Below, one piece after another: positions 39,538-48,451 of a DNA stretch of 64,000 bases. Position numbers and translations under genes: made by a program. Numbering within the stretch: position 1 is the stretch's first letter; each line of letters opens with the position of its first letter. The notes below the pieces were generated by a model. The model did no database searches, was not told where the DNA came from, and worked only from the letters and a program-made list of their open reading frames with translations. The DNA is from CAVQBC01 sp963848415 (lineage in GTDB: Bacteria; Actinomycetota; Thermoleophilia; Solirubrobacterales; Solirubrobacteraceae), in the NCBI GenBank assembly GCA_963848415.1, contig CAWKDN010000002.1, forward strand, positions 434,001-498,000, in the 5' to 3' direction.

Positions 39538-40194
39538 TCAGCGCCTGATGCGCTGCGTCTCGTAGGCCCACATGGCGATCTCGACGCGGTTGCGGGCACC
39601 AAGCTTGGCCATGAGGCTGGCGAGGTGGGTCTTGACGGTGCTGAGGCTGATGTGGAGCTCGTCGGCGATCTCGCCGTTGGTCCGGCCGCGGGCCACGGTG
39701 AGCAGGACCTCTTCTTCCCGGTCGGTGAGCGCATCGGTGGGCTGAGCCGGTGCGTGCCCCATCGTCGTATCGGAGAAGGCGGCGAGCAGGCGGGCGGTGA
39801 CGCTCGGGGCGATCAGCGCGTCGCCGCGGGCGGCAGCGTGGATCGCCTGGACCAGGAGCTCCGGTCCGGCGTCCTTGAGCAGGAAGCCTCGGGCGCCCGC
39901 CTTCAGAGCGCCGTGCACGTACTCGTCCTGGTCGAAGGTGGTGATCACGACGATCGCCATCGGCTCCTCGACGCCGGGACCGGCGAGTTGCCGCGTGGCC
40001 TCGATGCCGTCGGTGCCGGGCATCCGGATGTCGAAGAGGCACACATCGGGGCGGAGCTCGCGGGCGAGCGCCACCGCCGCACCCCCGTCGACCGCCTCGC
40101 CGACCACCTCGATGCCGGGCTGAGCGTCGAGGATCATGGTCAGCCCGGTCCGGACGAGCTCCTGATCGTCGGCCACCAGCACCCGGATGGTCAT
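39538..40194 (-). CDS. NarL/LuxR-family response regulator
   Basis: 218 residues. Receiver domain: ADDQELVRTGL (acid pocket), phospho-acceptor Asp in LFDIRMPGTDG, Thr in VVITTF, Lys in FLLKDAGPE. C-terminal LuxR-type HTH: LTDREEEVLLTVARGRTNGEIADELHISLSTVKTHLASLMAKLGARNRVEIAMWAYE. The ATG (MTIRVLVADDQ) overlaps the stop of the histidine kinase gene by four bases, so kinase and regulator are a coupled pair. Likely target: the divergent MMPL exporter, or other genes; this is inferred from neighbourhood only. Confidence 0.95.
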   Translation of the reverse strand: MTIRVLVADDQELVRTGLTMILDAQPGIEVVGEAVDGGAAVALARELRPDVCLFDIRMPGTDGIEATRQLAGPGVEEPMAIVVITTFDQDEYVHGALKAGARGFLLKDAGPELLVQAIHAAARGDALIAPSVTARLLAAFSDTTMGHAPAQPTDALTDREEEVLLTVARGRTNGEIADELHISLSTVKTHLASLMAKLGARNRVEIAMWAYETQRIRR

Positions 40195-41345
40195 GGGCCC
40201 GTGCCGGCCCTCGGCAAGACCGCACTGACCGTCCACCCCTCTGGACTCGGACCGGCCTCGAGGGTTCCGCCGAGCAGCGTGGCGCGCTCGCTCATGCCGA
40301 CGAGGCCGTAGCCGGGCCCGGGCCCACCCGTTTTCGCCTCCCCGTCGTCGCGGACCGTCAAGCGCACCCAGTCGTCCTCGCCGGCCACGGAGACATCGAT
40401 GCGCGTCGCATGGCGGGCGTGCCGCATCGCGTTCGTGATCGACTCCTGCGCGAGGCGGTACATCGCCGCTCCCACCGACGGCCTGAGCTCGTCGAGGTCA
40501 CCCGAGAGCTCGACGTCGACGCGCGGACCGTGCGCCGCGTCGCGGGCCAGCCGCTCGATGTCGGCCACGCCCCGTTGCGGGGCGAGGTCCGGCTCCTCGT
40601 CGTCGCGAAGGACACCGACCATGCTTCGCATCTCGGCGAGCGTGCGCGAAGCCGCCTCCTCGATGACCTCGAGCGCGCGCACCGCGGCCTCGGGGTGCGC
40701 GGGTGCGACCGTCTGCCCGGCCTGCGCCTGGATGGCGATGGCCGAGACATGGTGGGCGACCGTGTCGTGCAGCTCCCGGGCCAGCTGCTCGCGTTCACGC
40801 AGCTTGACCTGATCGATCTCGCGGAGCCGAGCGGTGCTCCGGTAGCGGACTGACGCACCGAGCGCCGCAGGGAACAGCAGGAACACGAGCGCGACGACCG
40901 CATCGACGGCGCCCGTGTAGTCGAGTGGCGATTCCGACGACGTAGGCGACGAGGATGATGGCGAGCCCGATCGCCGCCTCGCGACCCGATCCCCAGCGGA
41001 ACAGCGCGTAGGCGAGCAGCAGCACGCAGAGGCTGGTGTACAGGCCGACCGGCTCGTCGGCGCCGCAAGTAGCTCCGCGACCGCGAGCGGCGCCGAGGCA
41101 GCCGAACGCTGACGGCGACCGCGAGCGAGCGGCTGCGTGCGCCGCCACAACAGCAACACGGCGACCGCGACCGAGCGAGCACGAGCGCGACCGGTCGGCC
41201 AGGACAGATCAGGACGCAGGAGCAGCCTTCGAGCGACCGCCGCCGGGACCAACACCGCGACGAGCGCCCAGTCCCGCCAGACCCTGGCGGGCGGGGCGGG
41301 GGCGCGGGGCTCGGCCCACAGCGACCGCAGGGCGTTCTTGACCAC
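40191..41345 (-). CDS. Two-component sensor histidine kinase, sensor part frame-disturbed
   Basis: About 384 codons. The C-terminal 220 residues are a clean HPK7-type kinase: ELHDTVAHHVSAIAIQAQAG with the phospho-His, YRLAQESITNAMRHARHA (N-box) and VRDDGEAKTGGPGPGYGLVGMSERA (G-box). The N-terminal membrane sensor reads poorly in this frame between about 40925 and 41300, where conserved-looking membrane sequence (PVGLYTSLCVLLLAYALFRWGSGREAAIGLAIILVAYVVGIA) is in another frame; the shifts cancel out so the whole remains open. Either several compensating indels or sequence errors. GTG start reading VVKNALRSLW. Partner of the overlapping response regulator. Confidence 0.82.
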   Translation of the reverse strand: MVKNALRSLWAEPRAPAPPARVWRDWALVAVLVPAAVARRLLLRPDLSWPTGRARARSVAVAVLLLWRRTQPLARGRRQRSAASAPLAVAELLAAPTSRSACTPASACCCSPTRCSAGDRVARRRSGSPSSSSPTSSESPLDYTGAVDAVVALVFLLFPAALGASVRYRSTARLREIDQVKLREREQLARELHDTVAHHVSAIAIQAQAGQTVAPAHPEAAVRALEVIEEAASRTLAEMRSMVGVLRDDEEPDLAPQRGVADIERLARDAAHGPRVDVELSGDLDELRPSVGAAMYRLAQESITNAMRHARHATRIDVSVAGEDDWVRLTVRDDGEAKTGGPGPGYGLVGMSERATLLGGTLEAGPSPEGWTVSAVLPRAGTGP

Positions 41346-41529
41346 GAGTCCAGCGTAAAGAACCCGCTCAGCAGGCGGTATCGGCCACAAGTACGACGTG
41401 CTGATGGCCCGATCGGCCAGGGAAAGTCGAGCCTTCCGCCCGATGGTGCGCGGCGCCGCCTCCGGTCACGCTCCGAACGCAACGCCCGCCGCTGCGGTGC
41501 ACTAACGATCGTCGAAGGAGAGCCACACG

Positions 41530-43749
41530 ATGTCGCACCTCTTGTACCGGCTGGGCCGCTTCTCCGCCCGCCGCCCGTGGGCCGTCATCGGGTCATGGCT
41601 CGTCGTCGCCGTCCTCGTGGTTGCGGCGTCGGGCACGCTCGGGCGGGAGCTCGAGGACTCCTTCGAAGTGCCAGGGCTCGACTCACAGCAGGCGACCGAG
41701 CTGCTGGCGGCCGCGCAGTCGGACGAGGCCGGGCTCACCGCCCAGGTCGTCGTGACGCCGCGCGACGACGCGACGACGTTCTTCGACTCGGCTGCCGCGC
41801 GGAAGGCCCTCGCCCGGATCCGGTCGGGAGTCACCGCCCTTCCGCAGGTGCTGGGCGCGAGCGATCCGGCTCGCGCCCTCGAGGCGGGACCCGAGCGGGC
41901 GGTGACCAGCGGAGCCGTCTCGAGCGACGGTCGCGTCGCGCTGATCCGTGTCCGGTATCCGGTGCTCGAAGCGCTCGAGGCAGGCGACCTGGAGAACCTC
42001 AAGGCCTTCGGCGTCCGGGCTGGTGAGGGTTCCCCACTCCGGCTCGAGATGGGTGGCGACCTCTTCTTCGCGTTCGAAGAGCCCGAGACCGGGACCGGCG
42101 AGCTCGTCGGCGTGGCGGCGGCCGCGGTCATCCTGCTGCTCGCCTTCGGATCGCTGATCGCCATGGGCCTTCCGATCGGGATCGCGCTGTTCGGCCTCGC
42201 CCTCGGCATCAGCTCGATGTCGCTCATCGCCCACCTGATCGACATACCGAGCTGGGCTCCGGAGCTGGGCAGCATGGTGGGCCTCGGTGTCGGCATCGAC
42301 TACGCCTTGTTGCTCGTCACCCGCCACCGGGAGTACCTCGCCGGCGGGATGCCCGTCGAGGAGTCGGTCGGCCGGGCCGTCGCGACCGCCGGTCGAGTCG
42401 TCGTCTTCGCGGGCGGAACCGTGATGATCGCGATCCTCGGTCTGGCGGTCGCCGGTGTTCCGTTCATGACCGCCGGCGGGATCGCCATCTCGGCCATCGT
42501 GCTGATCATGGTCCTCGCCTCGGTGTCGCTGCTGCCCGCGTTCCTGGGTCTCGCCGGGCCCTGGATCAACCGGCTCGGGCTCCGGCACAAGAACGCCCGC
42601 GACGGAGCGAGAGTGGGCTCGGGCTGGCAGCGCTGGGGTGAGCATGTGCCGAGGCACGCGCGGGCCTACGCCGTCGGTGTCACCGTCGTGCTGCTGGCGT
42701 TGAGCGCACCGGTGCTGGCCCTCGAGGTCGGCAACCCGGACGAGGGCGCGCTGCCCGAGACCCGCACCGAGCGCCGGGCCTACGATCTCGTCGCCGCCGG
42801 CTTCGGCCCCGGCTTCAACGGCCCGCTGGTCATCGCCGCCGACATCGCGAAGGATCCGGGCGTCGTGCGTCCGCTCCTCGGCGCGATCCGTGACGACGCG
42901 GGTATCCGATCTGTCGCTGCTCCCCGCGTGGACGCCGAGGCCGGCGTCGCGACGCTCGTGGCGTACCCGACCACGGGGCCCCAGGACGACGCGACCCGCG
43001 AGACGCTCGAGCGGCTCCGAGCTGAGGTCCTGCCGTCCGCACTCGCCGACAGCCCGGCGCGAGCCCACGTCGGAGGTCAGACGGCGAGCTTCGCCGACGT
43101 CAGCGACAGGGTCAGCGATCGGCTCCCGCTGTTCATCGCCGGCGTGCTCGTGGTGTCGTTCCTGCTGCTGGTCCTGGTCTTCCGGTCGATTCTCGTGCCG
43201 CTCAAGGCGGTGGTGATGAACCTCTTGAGCATCGGTGCCGCCTACGGCGTCCTGGTGATGGTCTTCCAGTGGGGATGGGGCGCCGGTCTCATCGGCCTCG
43301 AGTCGACCGTGCCGATCGTCTCGTTCATCCCGATGTTCATGTTCGCGATCCTCTTCGGCCTCTCGATGGACTACGAGGTCTTCCTGCTCTCCCGGGTGCG
43401 TGAGGAGTACCTCGTCACCGGCGACAACGCCACGTCGGTCGTCCGCGGCATCGCAGGAACGGCCCGCGTGATCACGTCAGCCGCCCTCATCATGATCTCG
43501 GTCTTCCTCGGCTTCGCCCTAGGTGACGATCCCACGACCAAGATGTTCGGCCTCGGCCTCGCCACCGCCATCTTCATCGATGCGAGCATCGTGCGACTGG
43601 TCCTCGTACCCGCCGTGATGACCCTCCTCGGCGACGCGGCCTGGTGGATGCCACGCTGGCTCGACCGGCTGCTGCCGGCCACCGACGCGGACGGGCGCGG
43701 CGCTCGGCCGGTGCCCGAGCCGCGGGCCGATCCCGTGGGATCGCGCTAG
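41530..43749 (+). CDS. MMPL/RND-type membrane exporter
   Basis: 739 residues with the two-repeat RND topology. First half: GVGIDYALLLVTRHREYL, second half: FGLSMDYEVFLLSRVREEY, each with the Asp-Tyr pair of the proton relay. Large extracytoplasmic loops follow helix 1 and helix 7. GGAG ribosome-binding site before the ATG. It is divergent from the response regulator-kinase pair, 184 bases away, and is the obvious candidate target. It is similar to the exporter at 4.2 kb in motif and length but not a recent duplicate. Third codon positions look a little less GC-rich than in neighbouring genes, hinting at a separate origin. Confidence 0.93.
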   Translation: MSHLLYRLGRFSARRPWAVIGSWLVVAVLVVAASGTLGRELEDSFEVPGLDSQQATELLAAAQSDEAGLTAQVVVTPRDDATTFFDSAAARKALARIRSGVTALPQVLGASDPARALEAGPERAVTSGAVSSDGRVALIRVRYPVLEALEAGDLENLKAFGVRAGEGSPLRLEMGGDLFFAFEEPETGTGELVGVAAAAVILLLAFGSLIAMGLPIGIALFGLALGISSMSLIAHLIDIPSWAPELGSMVGLGVGIDYALLLVTRHREYLAGGMPVEESVGRAVATAGRVVVFAGGTVMIAILGLAVAGVPFMTAGGIAISAIVLIMVLASVSLLPAFLGLAGPWINRLGLRHKNARDGARVGSGWQRWGEHVPRHARAYAVGVTVVLLALSAPVLALEVGNPDEGALPETRTERRAYDLVAAGFGPGFNGPLVIAADIAKDPGVVRPLLGAIRDDAGIRSVAAPRVDAEAGVATLVAYPTTGPQDDATRETLERLRAEVLPSALADSPARAHVGGQTASFADVSDRVSDRLPLFIAGVLVVSFLLLVLVFRSILVPLKAVVMNLLSIGAAYGVLVMVFQWGWGAGLIGLESTVPIVSFIPMFMFAILFGLSMDYEVFLLSRVREEYLVTGDNATSVVRGIAGTARVITSAALIMISVFLGFALGDDPTTKMFGLGLATAIFIDASIVRLVLVPAVMTLLGDAAWWMPRWLDRLLPATDADGRGARPVPEPRADPVGSR

Positions 43750-44399
43750 CGCGTCGCGAGGATCGGTCCCACGCCGGTGAACCCCAGCCGCTTGGCCAGC
43801 GCTCCCGTGAGGTCGTACTCGCGCCCGCCGACGTAGGGGCCGCGGTCGATCACCGGCACCCGCAGGGAGCGCCCGTTGTGGCGGAAGGTCACCTGCGTCC
43901 CGCACGGCAGCGTCTTGTGGGCCACCCCGAGCCGGTCCGGGGCCAGGCGGCCGCCGCAGGCCAGCGGGCCGCCGTACTGGCCGTACCAGGAGGCGCTCGC
44001 GGTCCGGTAGACGTTCAACCGCCCGACGGTCCGCTGGTCGCCCGCCACCGTGACCCTGGCGGGGACCGACATCGTCTGCGACGTTCGCTCGCGCACGCTG
44101 TAGCGCCCCCGCGCATCACTGCGGTCGCGCGCGATCGCCTGCCAGCGGCCGTCGCGGCGCACCTCGAGCGCGACGCGCAGCCCGGCCGTGGCGGGCTGCA
44201 GCGTGCCCGTCACCGCGGCGGTGGTCCCACTGCGGACGTGCAGCCGGCGGGCGTCCACGCCCAGGCGGGAGGACTCTGCCTCGCCGGCGGCCGGCTCGGG
44301 CGCGGTCGTCTGCCCGGCCGCGGGGGCGGCGGCAGCGGCGGCGGCCGCGCAGGTCATGGTGCCGGCGAGCGCGCCGGCGCGTGCGATGGTCAGCTTCAC
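43746..44399 (-). CDS. RlpA-like double-psi beta-barrel secreted protein
   Basis: 217 residues. Signal peptide (TIARAGALAGTMTCAAAAAAAAPAAG), an Ig-like segment (LHVRSGTTAAVTGTLQPATAGLRVALEVRRDGRW...), then the DPBB domain: ASWYGQYGGPLACGGRL, VAHKTLPCGTQVTFRHNGRSLRVPVIDRGPYVGGREYDLTGALAKRLGF. The catalytic-type Asp of lytic transglycosylases is in VIDRGPY. RlpA proteins bind or cut naked glycan strands; the SPOR domain is missing here. GTG start chosen for AGGAGG twelve bases before it. It overlaps the MMPL stop by four bases (convergent). The 138-base leader has hairpins but no riboswitch I can prove. Confidence 0.88.
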   Translation of the reverse strand: MKLTIARAGALAGTMTCAAAAAAAAPAAGQTTAPEPAAGEAESSRLGVDARRLHVRSGTTAAVTGTLQPATAGLRVALEVRRDGRWQAIARDRSDARGRYSVRERTSQTMSVPARVTVAGDQRTVGRLNVYRTASASWYGQYGGPLACGGRLAPDRLGVAHKTLPCGTQVTFRHNGRSLRVPVIDRGPYVGGREYDLTGALAKRLGFTGVGPILATR

Positions 44400-44537
44400 G
44401 CTGGGACCTCCTGGGCAACTCGGGGCGCCAGTGCGAGCTCCGCTGGCAACGGCGGAGCGGCTGATACGGACCGGGCGCCTCCTACGCCAGTCCGACCGGC
44501 GAACCAAGCAGGCTAGCGAGCGCCCACGTGACGTTCG

Positions 44538-45095
44538 TCACGCGACCTCGGGGAGCCGCCCGGGCTCCACGAGGCCGTGGCATTCCTCGCGCAGCTTGGC
44601 CATGCCGAGCCGGATGCGGCTCTTGGCGGTGCCCAGCGGGACGTGGGAGCGCGTCGCGATCTGGTCGGCGGTGAGGCCGCCCCAGTACGCGAGCACGAGC
44701 GCCTCGCGCTGGGCCTCGGGCAGCCGGCGCAGGGCGTCGCGGACCGCCTCGCGCGTCTCGTCGCGCTCGGCCGCGGCGCCGGGGCGCTCGTCCACGCGGC
44801 CCTCGTCGTCGGCGACCACGAGCTTGAGGCGATCCGAGGCGCGCCCGGCGGCCTGGGCCTCGCGCCACAGGTCGAGCGCGCGCGAGCGGGCCATCAGCCG
44901 CAGGTAGGAGCCGAGCTCCCCGCGCCGGGCGTCGAACGCCTTCGGGCGTCGCCATACCCGCATGAACACGTCCTGGACGACGTCCTGGGCTTGGGCGGCG
45001 TTGCCGAGGATCCGGAACGCGGCGGCGTAGACCCCGCGCTGATGCTCGTCGTAGGCCGTCTGGAAGGTGGTGGGGTCGTGGAGGTCGATCGCCAT
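44538..45095 (-). CDS. ECF-type RNA polymerase sigma factor
   Basis: 185 residues. Region 2: YDEHQRGVYAAAFRILGNAAQAQDVVQDVFMRVWRRPKAFDARRGELGSYLRLMARSRALDLWR; region 4: RLPEAQREALVLAYWGGLTADQIATRSHVPLGTAKSRIRLGMAKLRE. Similar to the SigK/RpoE-like group. There is no anti-sigma gene next to it; an anti-sigma-K-like protein is encoded at 49.5 kb, but a link is speculative. It is divergent from the WS/DGAT gene over an AT-rich, palindrome-bearing 90-base gap. Confidence 0.94.
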   Translation of the reverse strand: MAIDLHDPTTFQTAYDEHQRGVYAAAFRILGNAAQAQDVVQDVFMRVWRRPKAFDARRGELGSYLRLMARSRALDLWREAQAAGRASDRLKLVVADDEGRVDERPGAAAERDETREAVRDALRRLPEAQREALVLAYWGGLTADQIATRSHVPLGTAKSRIRLGMAKLREECHGLVEPGRLPEVA

Positions 45096-45137
45096 CGGAG
45101 TGCCTTTCACCTGTGGACCGGGGCTGGCGTCTACGAG

Positions 45138-45185
45138 AAGGTTATACACCTTGTGCAAGCTTTTCAAACATCTTTGTTGAAGCTT
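45138..45185. promoter_or_regulatory. AT-rich divergent control region with two inverted repeats
   Basis: Contains the perfect palindrome AAGGT-TATAC-ACCTT (45138-45152) and an imperfect inverted repeat AAGCTTTTCAA...TTGAAGCTT (45157-45185). Both stand out in AT content from the surrounding DNA. Lying between the sigma factor and the acyltransferase genes, they are likely operators or promoter elements for one or both; the regulator is not identifiable. Confidence 0.55.
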
Positions 45186-46682
45186 GTGGGCCGCACCGGC
45201 AGGCGCCAGAATCCGCCGACGGTGGCCCAGCTCGACCGGCTCAGCGGACTCGACGCCTCCTTCCTCGCGCTCGAGGAGGGCGGAGCCCACATGCACGTGG
45301 GCTCGGTGCTGGTCTTCGACGGCCCGGCGCCGGCCTACGTCGACTTCCTCGCCAAGCTCGAGTCGCGCCTGCACCTCGTCCCGCGCTACCGGCAGAAGCT
45401 CGCCGTGCCGCCGCTCGTCCAGAGCCGGCCGGTGTGGGTCGACGACCCGCACTTCAATGCCCGCTACCACATCCGTCACACCGGCCTGCCGGGCGACGCC
45501 GGCGACGAGGAGCTCAAGCGCCTCGCGGGTCGCGTCTTCGCCCAGCGCCTGGACCGCAGCAAGCCGTTGTGGGAGATCTGGCTCGTCGACCGCGTCGCGG
45601 GCGGCCGCTTCGCGCTGGTCTGCAAGACCCACCACGCGCTCGTGGACGGGATCTCGGGCGTGGACATCACCAGCGTGCTCTTCGATCTCGACCCCGACCC
45701 TCCGGAGGCGATCGAGCCGGCGCGGCCCTGGTATCCGCGCCCCGAGCCGAGCGCGACGGCCCTGCTCGCCGACGCGCTGGGCGAGCGCGCGGAGCTGCCG
45801 CTCGACGCCGCCCGCGCGGCGCGCGACGCGGTCGTACATCCCGAGCGGTCCGCGAGCCGCCTGCTGCGCGCGCTGGGCGGGCTGGGCTCGATGGCGGCGG
45901 CGGGCCTGGGCGGAGCGCCGCCCAGCCCGCTGAACGTCGCGATCGGCCCGCACCGCCGCTTCGACTGGGTCGAGGCCGAGCTCGACGAGTTCCGCGCGAT
46001 CAAGACCGCGCTCGGCGGCACCGTCAACGACGTGGTGCTGACGGTCGTCGCGGGCGCCCTGCGCTCACACTGGCACGCCCGCGGCTTCAGCACCGAGGAG
46101 GTCGAGCTCAAGGCGATGGTGCCGATCTCGGTCCGCGGCGAGGACGACCGCGGCGCGCTGGGCAACCGGGTGGCGGCGATGTGGGCGCCGCTGCCGCTGC
46201 ATCCCGCCGACCCGCTGGAGCGCTACCGGATCGTCGAGCACGCGATGCGCGAGCTCAAGCGCTCCGGGCAGGCGGTCGGCGCCGGCGTGATGACCCGCCT
46301 GACCGGCTTCACGCCGCCGACCGTGCTCCAGCAGGCCGCGCGGCTGCAGGCCGTCCAGCGCTTCTTCAACCTGACCGTGACCAACGTCCCCGGCCCGCAG
46401 GTGCCGCTGTACCTGATGGGCCGCCGGATGGTCGCGTTCCACCCGCAGGTGCCGCTCGCCGCCAACACGGCCCTGGGCATCGCGATCATGTCCTACGACG
46501 GCCGGATGAGCTTCGGCCTGCTCGCCGACTATGACGCCGTGGGAGACCTCGCCGACTTCGCCGCCGGCCTGCGCGAGGCGATCGCCGAGCTCGCCCAGGT
46601 GGCAGGCCTGCCCGCCCGGCCCGCGGCCAACGGCCGCGCCCCCCGGCGCGCCCGCGCCCGGTCGGCCCCTGCCGCGGGCTGA
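45186..46682 (+). CDS. WS/DGAT family wax-ester synthase/diacylglycerol acyltransferase
   Basis: About 498 residues. Catalytic HHxxxDG motif in CKTHHALVDGISGVD (about residue 155), N-terminal LDRLSGLDASFLALE, and the C-terminal-domain signatures GGTVNDVVLTVVAGALR, LGNRVAAMWAPLPL and TVTNVPGPQVPLYLMG. These enzymes esterify acyl-CoA with diacylglycerol or fatty alcohols to make storage lipid droplets, widespread in actinobacteria. The tail is Ala/Arg-rich. Starts at GTG 45186 or GTG 45222 are possible; the second fits family N-termini (VAQLDRLSGLD) well. It shares a control region with the ECF sigma factor. Confidence 0.94.
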   Translation: MGRTGRRQNPPTVAQLDRLSGLDASFLALEEGGAHMHVGSVLVFDGPAPAYVDFLAKLESRLHLVPRYRQKLAVPPLVQSRPVWVDDPHFNARYHIRHTGLPGDAGDEELKRLAGRVFAQRLDRSKPLWEIWLVDRVAGGRFALVCKTHHALVDGISGVDITSVLFDLDPDPPEAIEPARPWYPRPEPSATALLADALGERAELPLDAARAARDAVVHPERSASRLLRALGGLGSMAAAGLGGAPPSPLNVAIGPHRRFDWVEAELDEFRAIKTALGGTVNDVVLTVVAGALRSHWHARGFSTEEVELKAMVPISVRGEDDRGALGNRVAAMWAPLPLHPADPLERYRIVEHAMRELKRSGQAVGAGVMTRLTGFTPPTVLQQAARLQAVQRFFNLTVTNVPGPQVPLYLMGRRMVAFHPQVPLAANTALGIAIMSYDGRMSFGLLADYDAVGDLADFAAGLREAIAELAQVAGLPARPAANGRAPRRARARSAPAAG

Positions 46683-46714
46683 GCGCGCCGCGCCCAGCCT
46701 GCTAAGCCTTCGCC

Positions 46715-48451
46715 ATGGCCGGACCGCTGCCGCCCCTCCGCCTCGCGCTCGCCCAGATCGACCCCCGCGTCGGTGACCTCGAGGGCAACGCGGAGAAGAT
46801 CGCCCGCCGCACCGAGGAGGCGCGCGACGCCGGCGCCGAGCTCGTGCTCTTCGGCGAGCTCGCGCTCTCGGGCTACCCCCCCGAGGACCTGCTGCTCAAG
46901 GAGCACTTCCTGCAGGCGACGACGGAGGCGCTGGCCGCGCTCGCACGCCAGACGCACGGCATCGTGGCGATCGTGGGCTTCCCCGAGCGCGCGGCGGACG
47001 TCTACAACGCGATCGCGGTGCTGGCCCACGGCGAGGTGCGGGCCGTCTACCGCAAGACGCGCCTGTGGAACTACGGCGTGGCCGACGAGCAGCGCTACTT
47101 CCAGGCGGGCGACGGCGGCGCGGTCATCGACCTCGGCGCGGCGCGCGTCGGCCTGACGATCTGCGAGGACATCTGGGTGCCGGGACCGCCGGAGGCAGAC
47201 GAGGCGCTGGCCGGGGCGTCGCTGATCGTCAACCCGTCCGCGTCGCCCTACCACGCCGGCAAGGGGCTCGATCGCGAGCAGATGATCGTCCAGCGCGCGC
47301 GCGACAACCTCAGCGCCTTCGCCTTCTGCAACCTGGTCGGCGGCCAGGACGAGCTGATCTTCGACGGCCACTCGCTCGTGGTCGACCACGAGGGGAGCGT
47401 GCTCGCGCGCGCGCCCCAGTTCGCCGAGGCGCTCGTGATCGCCACCGTCGACCTGCAGTCCGCCCTGACCGCGCGGCTGCGCGACACCCGGCTGCGCCCG
47501 CCGGCCCGCCACGCGCTGCCCGAGGTCCGCCACGCCGGCACGCTCGACCGGCCCGAGCGCCCGGCTGTGGACTCGCTCGGCGGGACGATCACGCCGCTCC
47601 TCGACCCCGAGGCGGAGGTCTACGCCGCGCTCACCCTCGGGGTCAAGGACTACGTCGCCAAGAACGGCTTCGAGCACGTCGTGCTCGGGCTCTCGGGCGG
47701 GATCGACTCGACGCTCGTGGCGCTGGTGGCCGTCGACGCCCTCGGCCCCGGCCGCGTGACCTGCGTCGTGATGCCCTCGCGCTACTCCTCGGCGGGCACC
47801 CAGTCCGACGCGCGCGACCTGGCGGCGAGCCTCGGCGTGCAGTGCTTCGACATCCCGATCGCGCCGGCGATGGAGGCCTACGAGGCGATGCTGGCCGACG
47901 TGTTCGCCGGCCGCGAGCCCGACCTCGCCGAGGAGAACCTGCAGGCGCGTATCCGCGGCAACCTGCTGATGGCGCTCTCCAACAAGTTCGGCTGGCTCGT
48001 GCTCACCACCGGCAACAAGTCCGAGACCTCGGTCGGCTACTCGACGCTCTACGGCGACTCCGCGGGCGGCTTCGCGGTCATCAAGGACGTGCCCAAGACG
48101 CTGGTCTACCGCCTCGTGGACTACCGCAACGCCCGCGACGACGCCCATCCGGTACCGCGCTCGATCATCGACCGCGCCCCGAGCGCCGAGCTGCGCGAGG
48201 ACCAGCTCGACTCCGACTCGCTGCCCGACTACCCCACGCTCGACGCGATCATCCAGGCCTACGTGGAGGAGGACGCCGGCCGCCAGCAGCTGGCGCTGGC
48301 GGGGCTCCCCGAGGAGGCGGTGGACCGGGTGATCCGGCTCGTCGACGTCAACGAGTACAAGCGCCGCCAGGCGCCGCCGGGGATCAAGATCACCCCGCGG
48401 GCCTTCGGGCGCGACCGGCGGATGCCGATCACCAACGGCTACCGCGTCTAG
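46715..48451 (+). CDS. nadE: Glutamine-dependent NAD+ synthetase
   Basis: 578 residues in two domains. N-terminal nitrilase-type glutaminase: ELVLFGELALSGYPPEDLL (catalytic Glu), VYRKTRLWNYGVADE (Lys), LTICEDIWVPG (Cys). C-terminal synthetase: LGLSGGIDSTLVALVAVDAL (ATP pyrophosphatase P-loop), MPSRYSS, LTTGNKSETSVGYSTLYGDSAGGFAVIKDV and KRRQAPPGIKITPRAFGRDRRMPITN. It amidates nicotinate adenine dinucleotide with glutamine nitrogen in the last NAD step. Length is the shorter form of the glutamine-dependent enzymes (some actinobacteria have ~680). Its end overlaps the convergent oxidase-like gene by 23 bases. Confidence 0.96.
   Translation: MAGPLPPLRLALAQIDPRVGDLEGNAEKIARRTEEARDAGAELVLFGELALSGYPPEDLLLKEHFLQATTEALAALARQTHGIVAIVGFPERAADVYNAIAVLAHGEVRAVYRKTRLWNYGVADEQRYFQAGDGGAVIDLGAARVGLTICEDIWVPGPPEADEALAGASLIVNPSASPYHAGKGLDREQMIVQRARDNLSAFAFCNLVGGQDELIFDGHSLVVDHEGSVLARAPQFAEALVIATVDLQSALTARLRDTRLRPPARHALPEVRHAGTLDRPERPAVDSLGGTITPLLDPEAEVYAALTLGVKDYVAKNGFEHVVLGLSGGIDSTLVALVAVDALGPGRVTCVVMPSRYSSAGTQSDARDLAASLGVQCFDIPIAPAMEAYEAMLADVFAGREPDLAEENLQARIRGNLLMALSNKFGWLVLTTGNKSETSVGYSTLYGDSAGGFAVIKDVPKTLVYRLVDYRNARDDAHPVPRSIIDRAPSAELREDQLDSDSLPDYPTLDAIIQAYVEEDAGRQQLALAGLPEEAVDRVIRLVDVNEYKRRQAPPGIKITPRAFGRDRRMPITNGYRV

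Noticed and set aside
44400..44537. Possible c-di-AMP (ydaO-type) riboswitch in the leader of the RlpA-like gene
   Set aside because: RlpA-type genes in actinobacteria often have this riboswitch and the leader does contain hairpins, but I could not match the conserved core segments in order; a covariance search would be needed.
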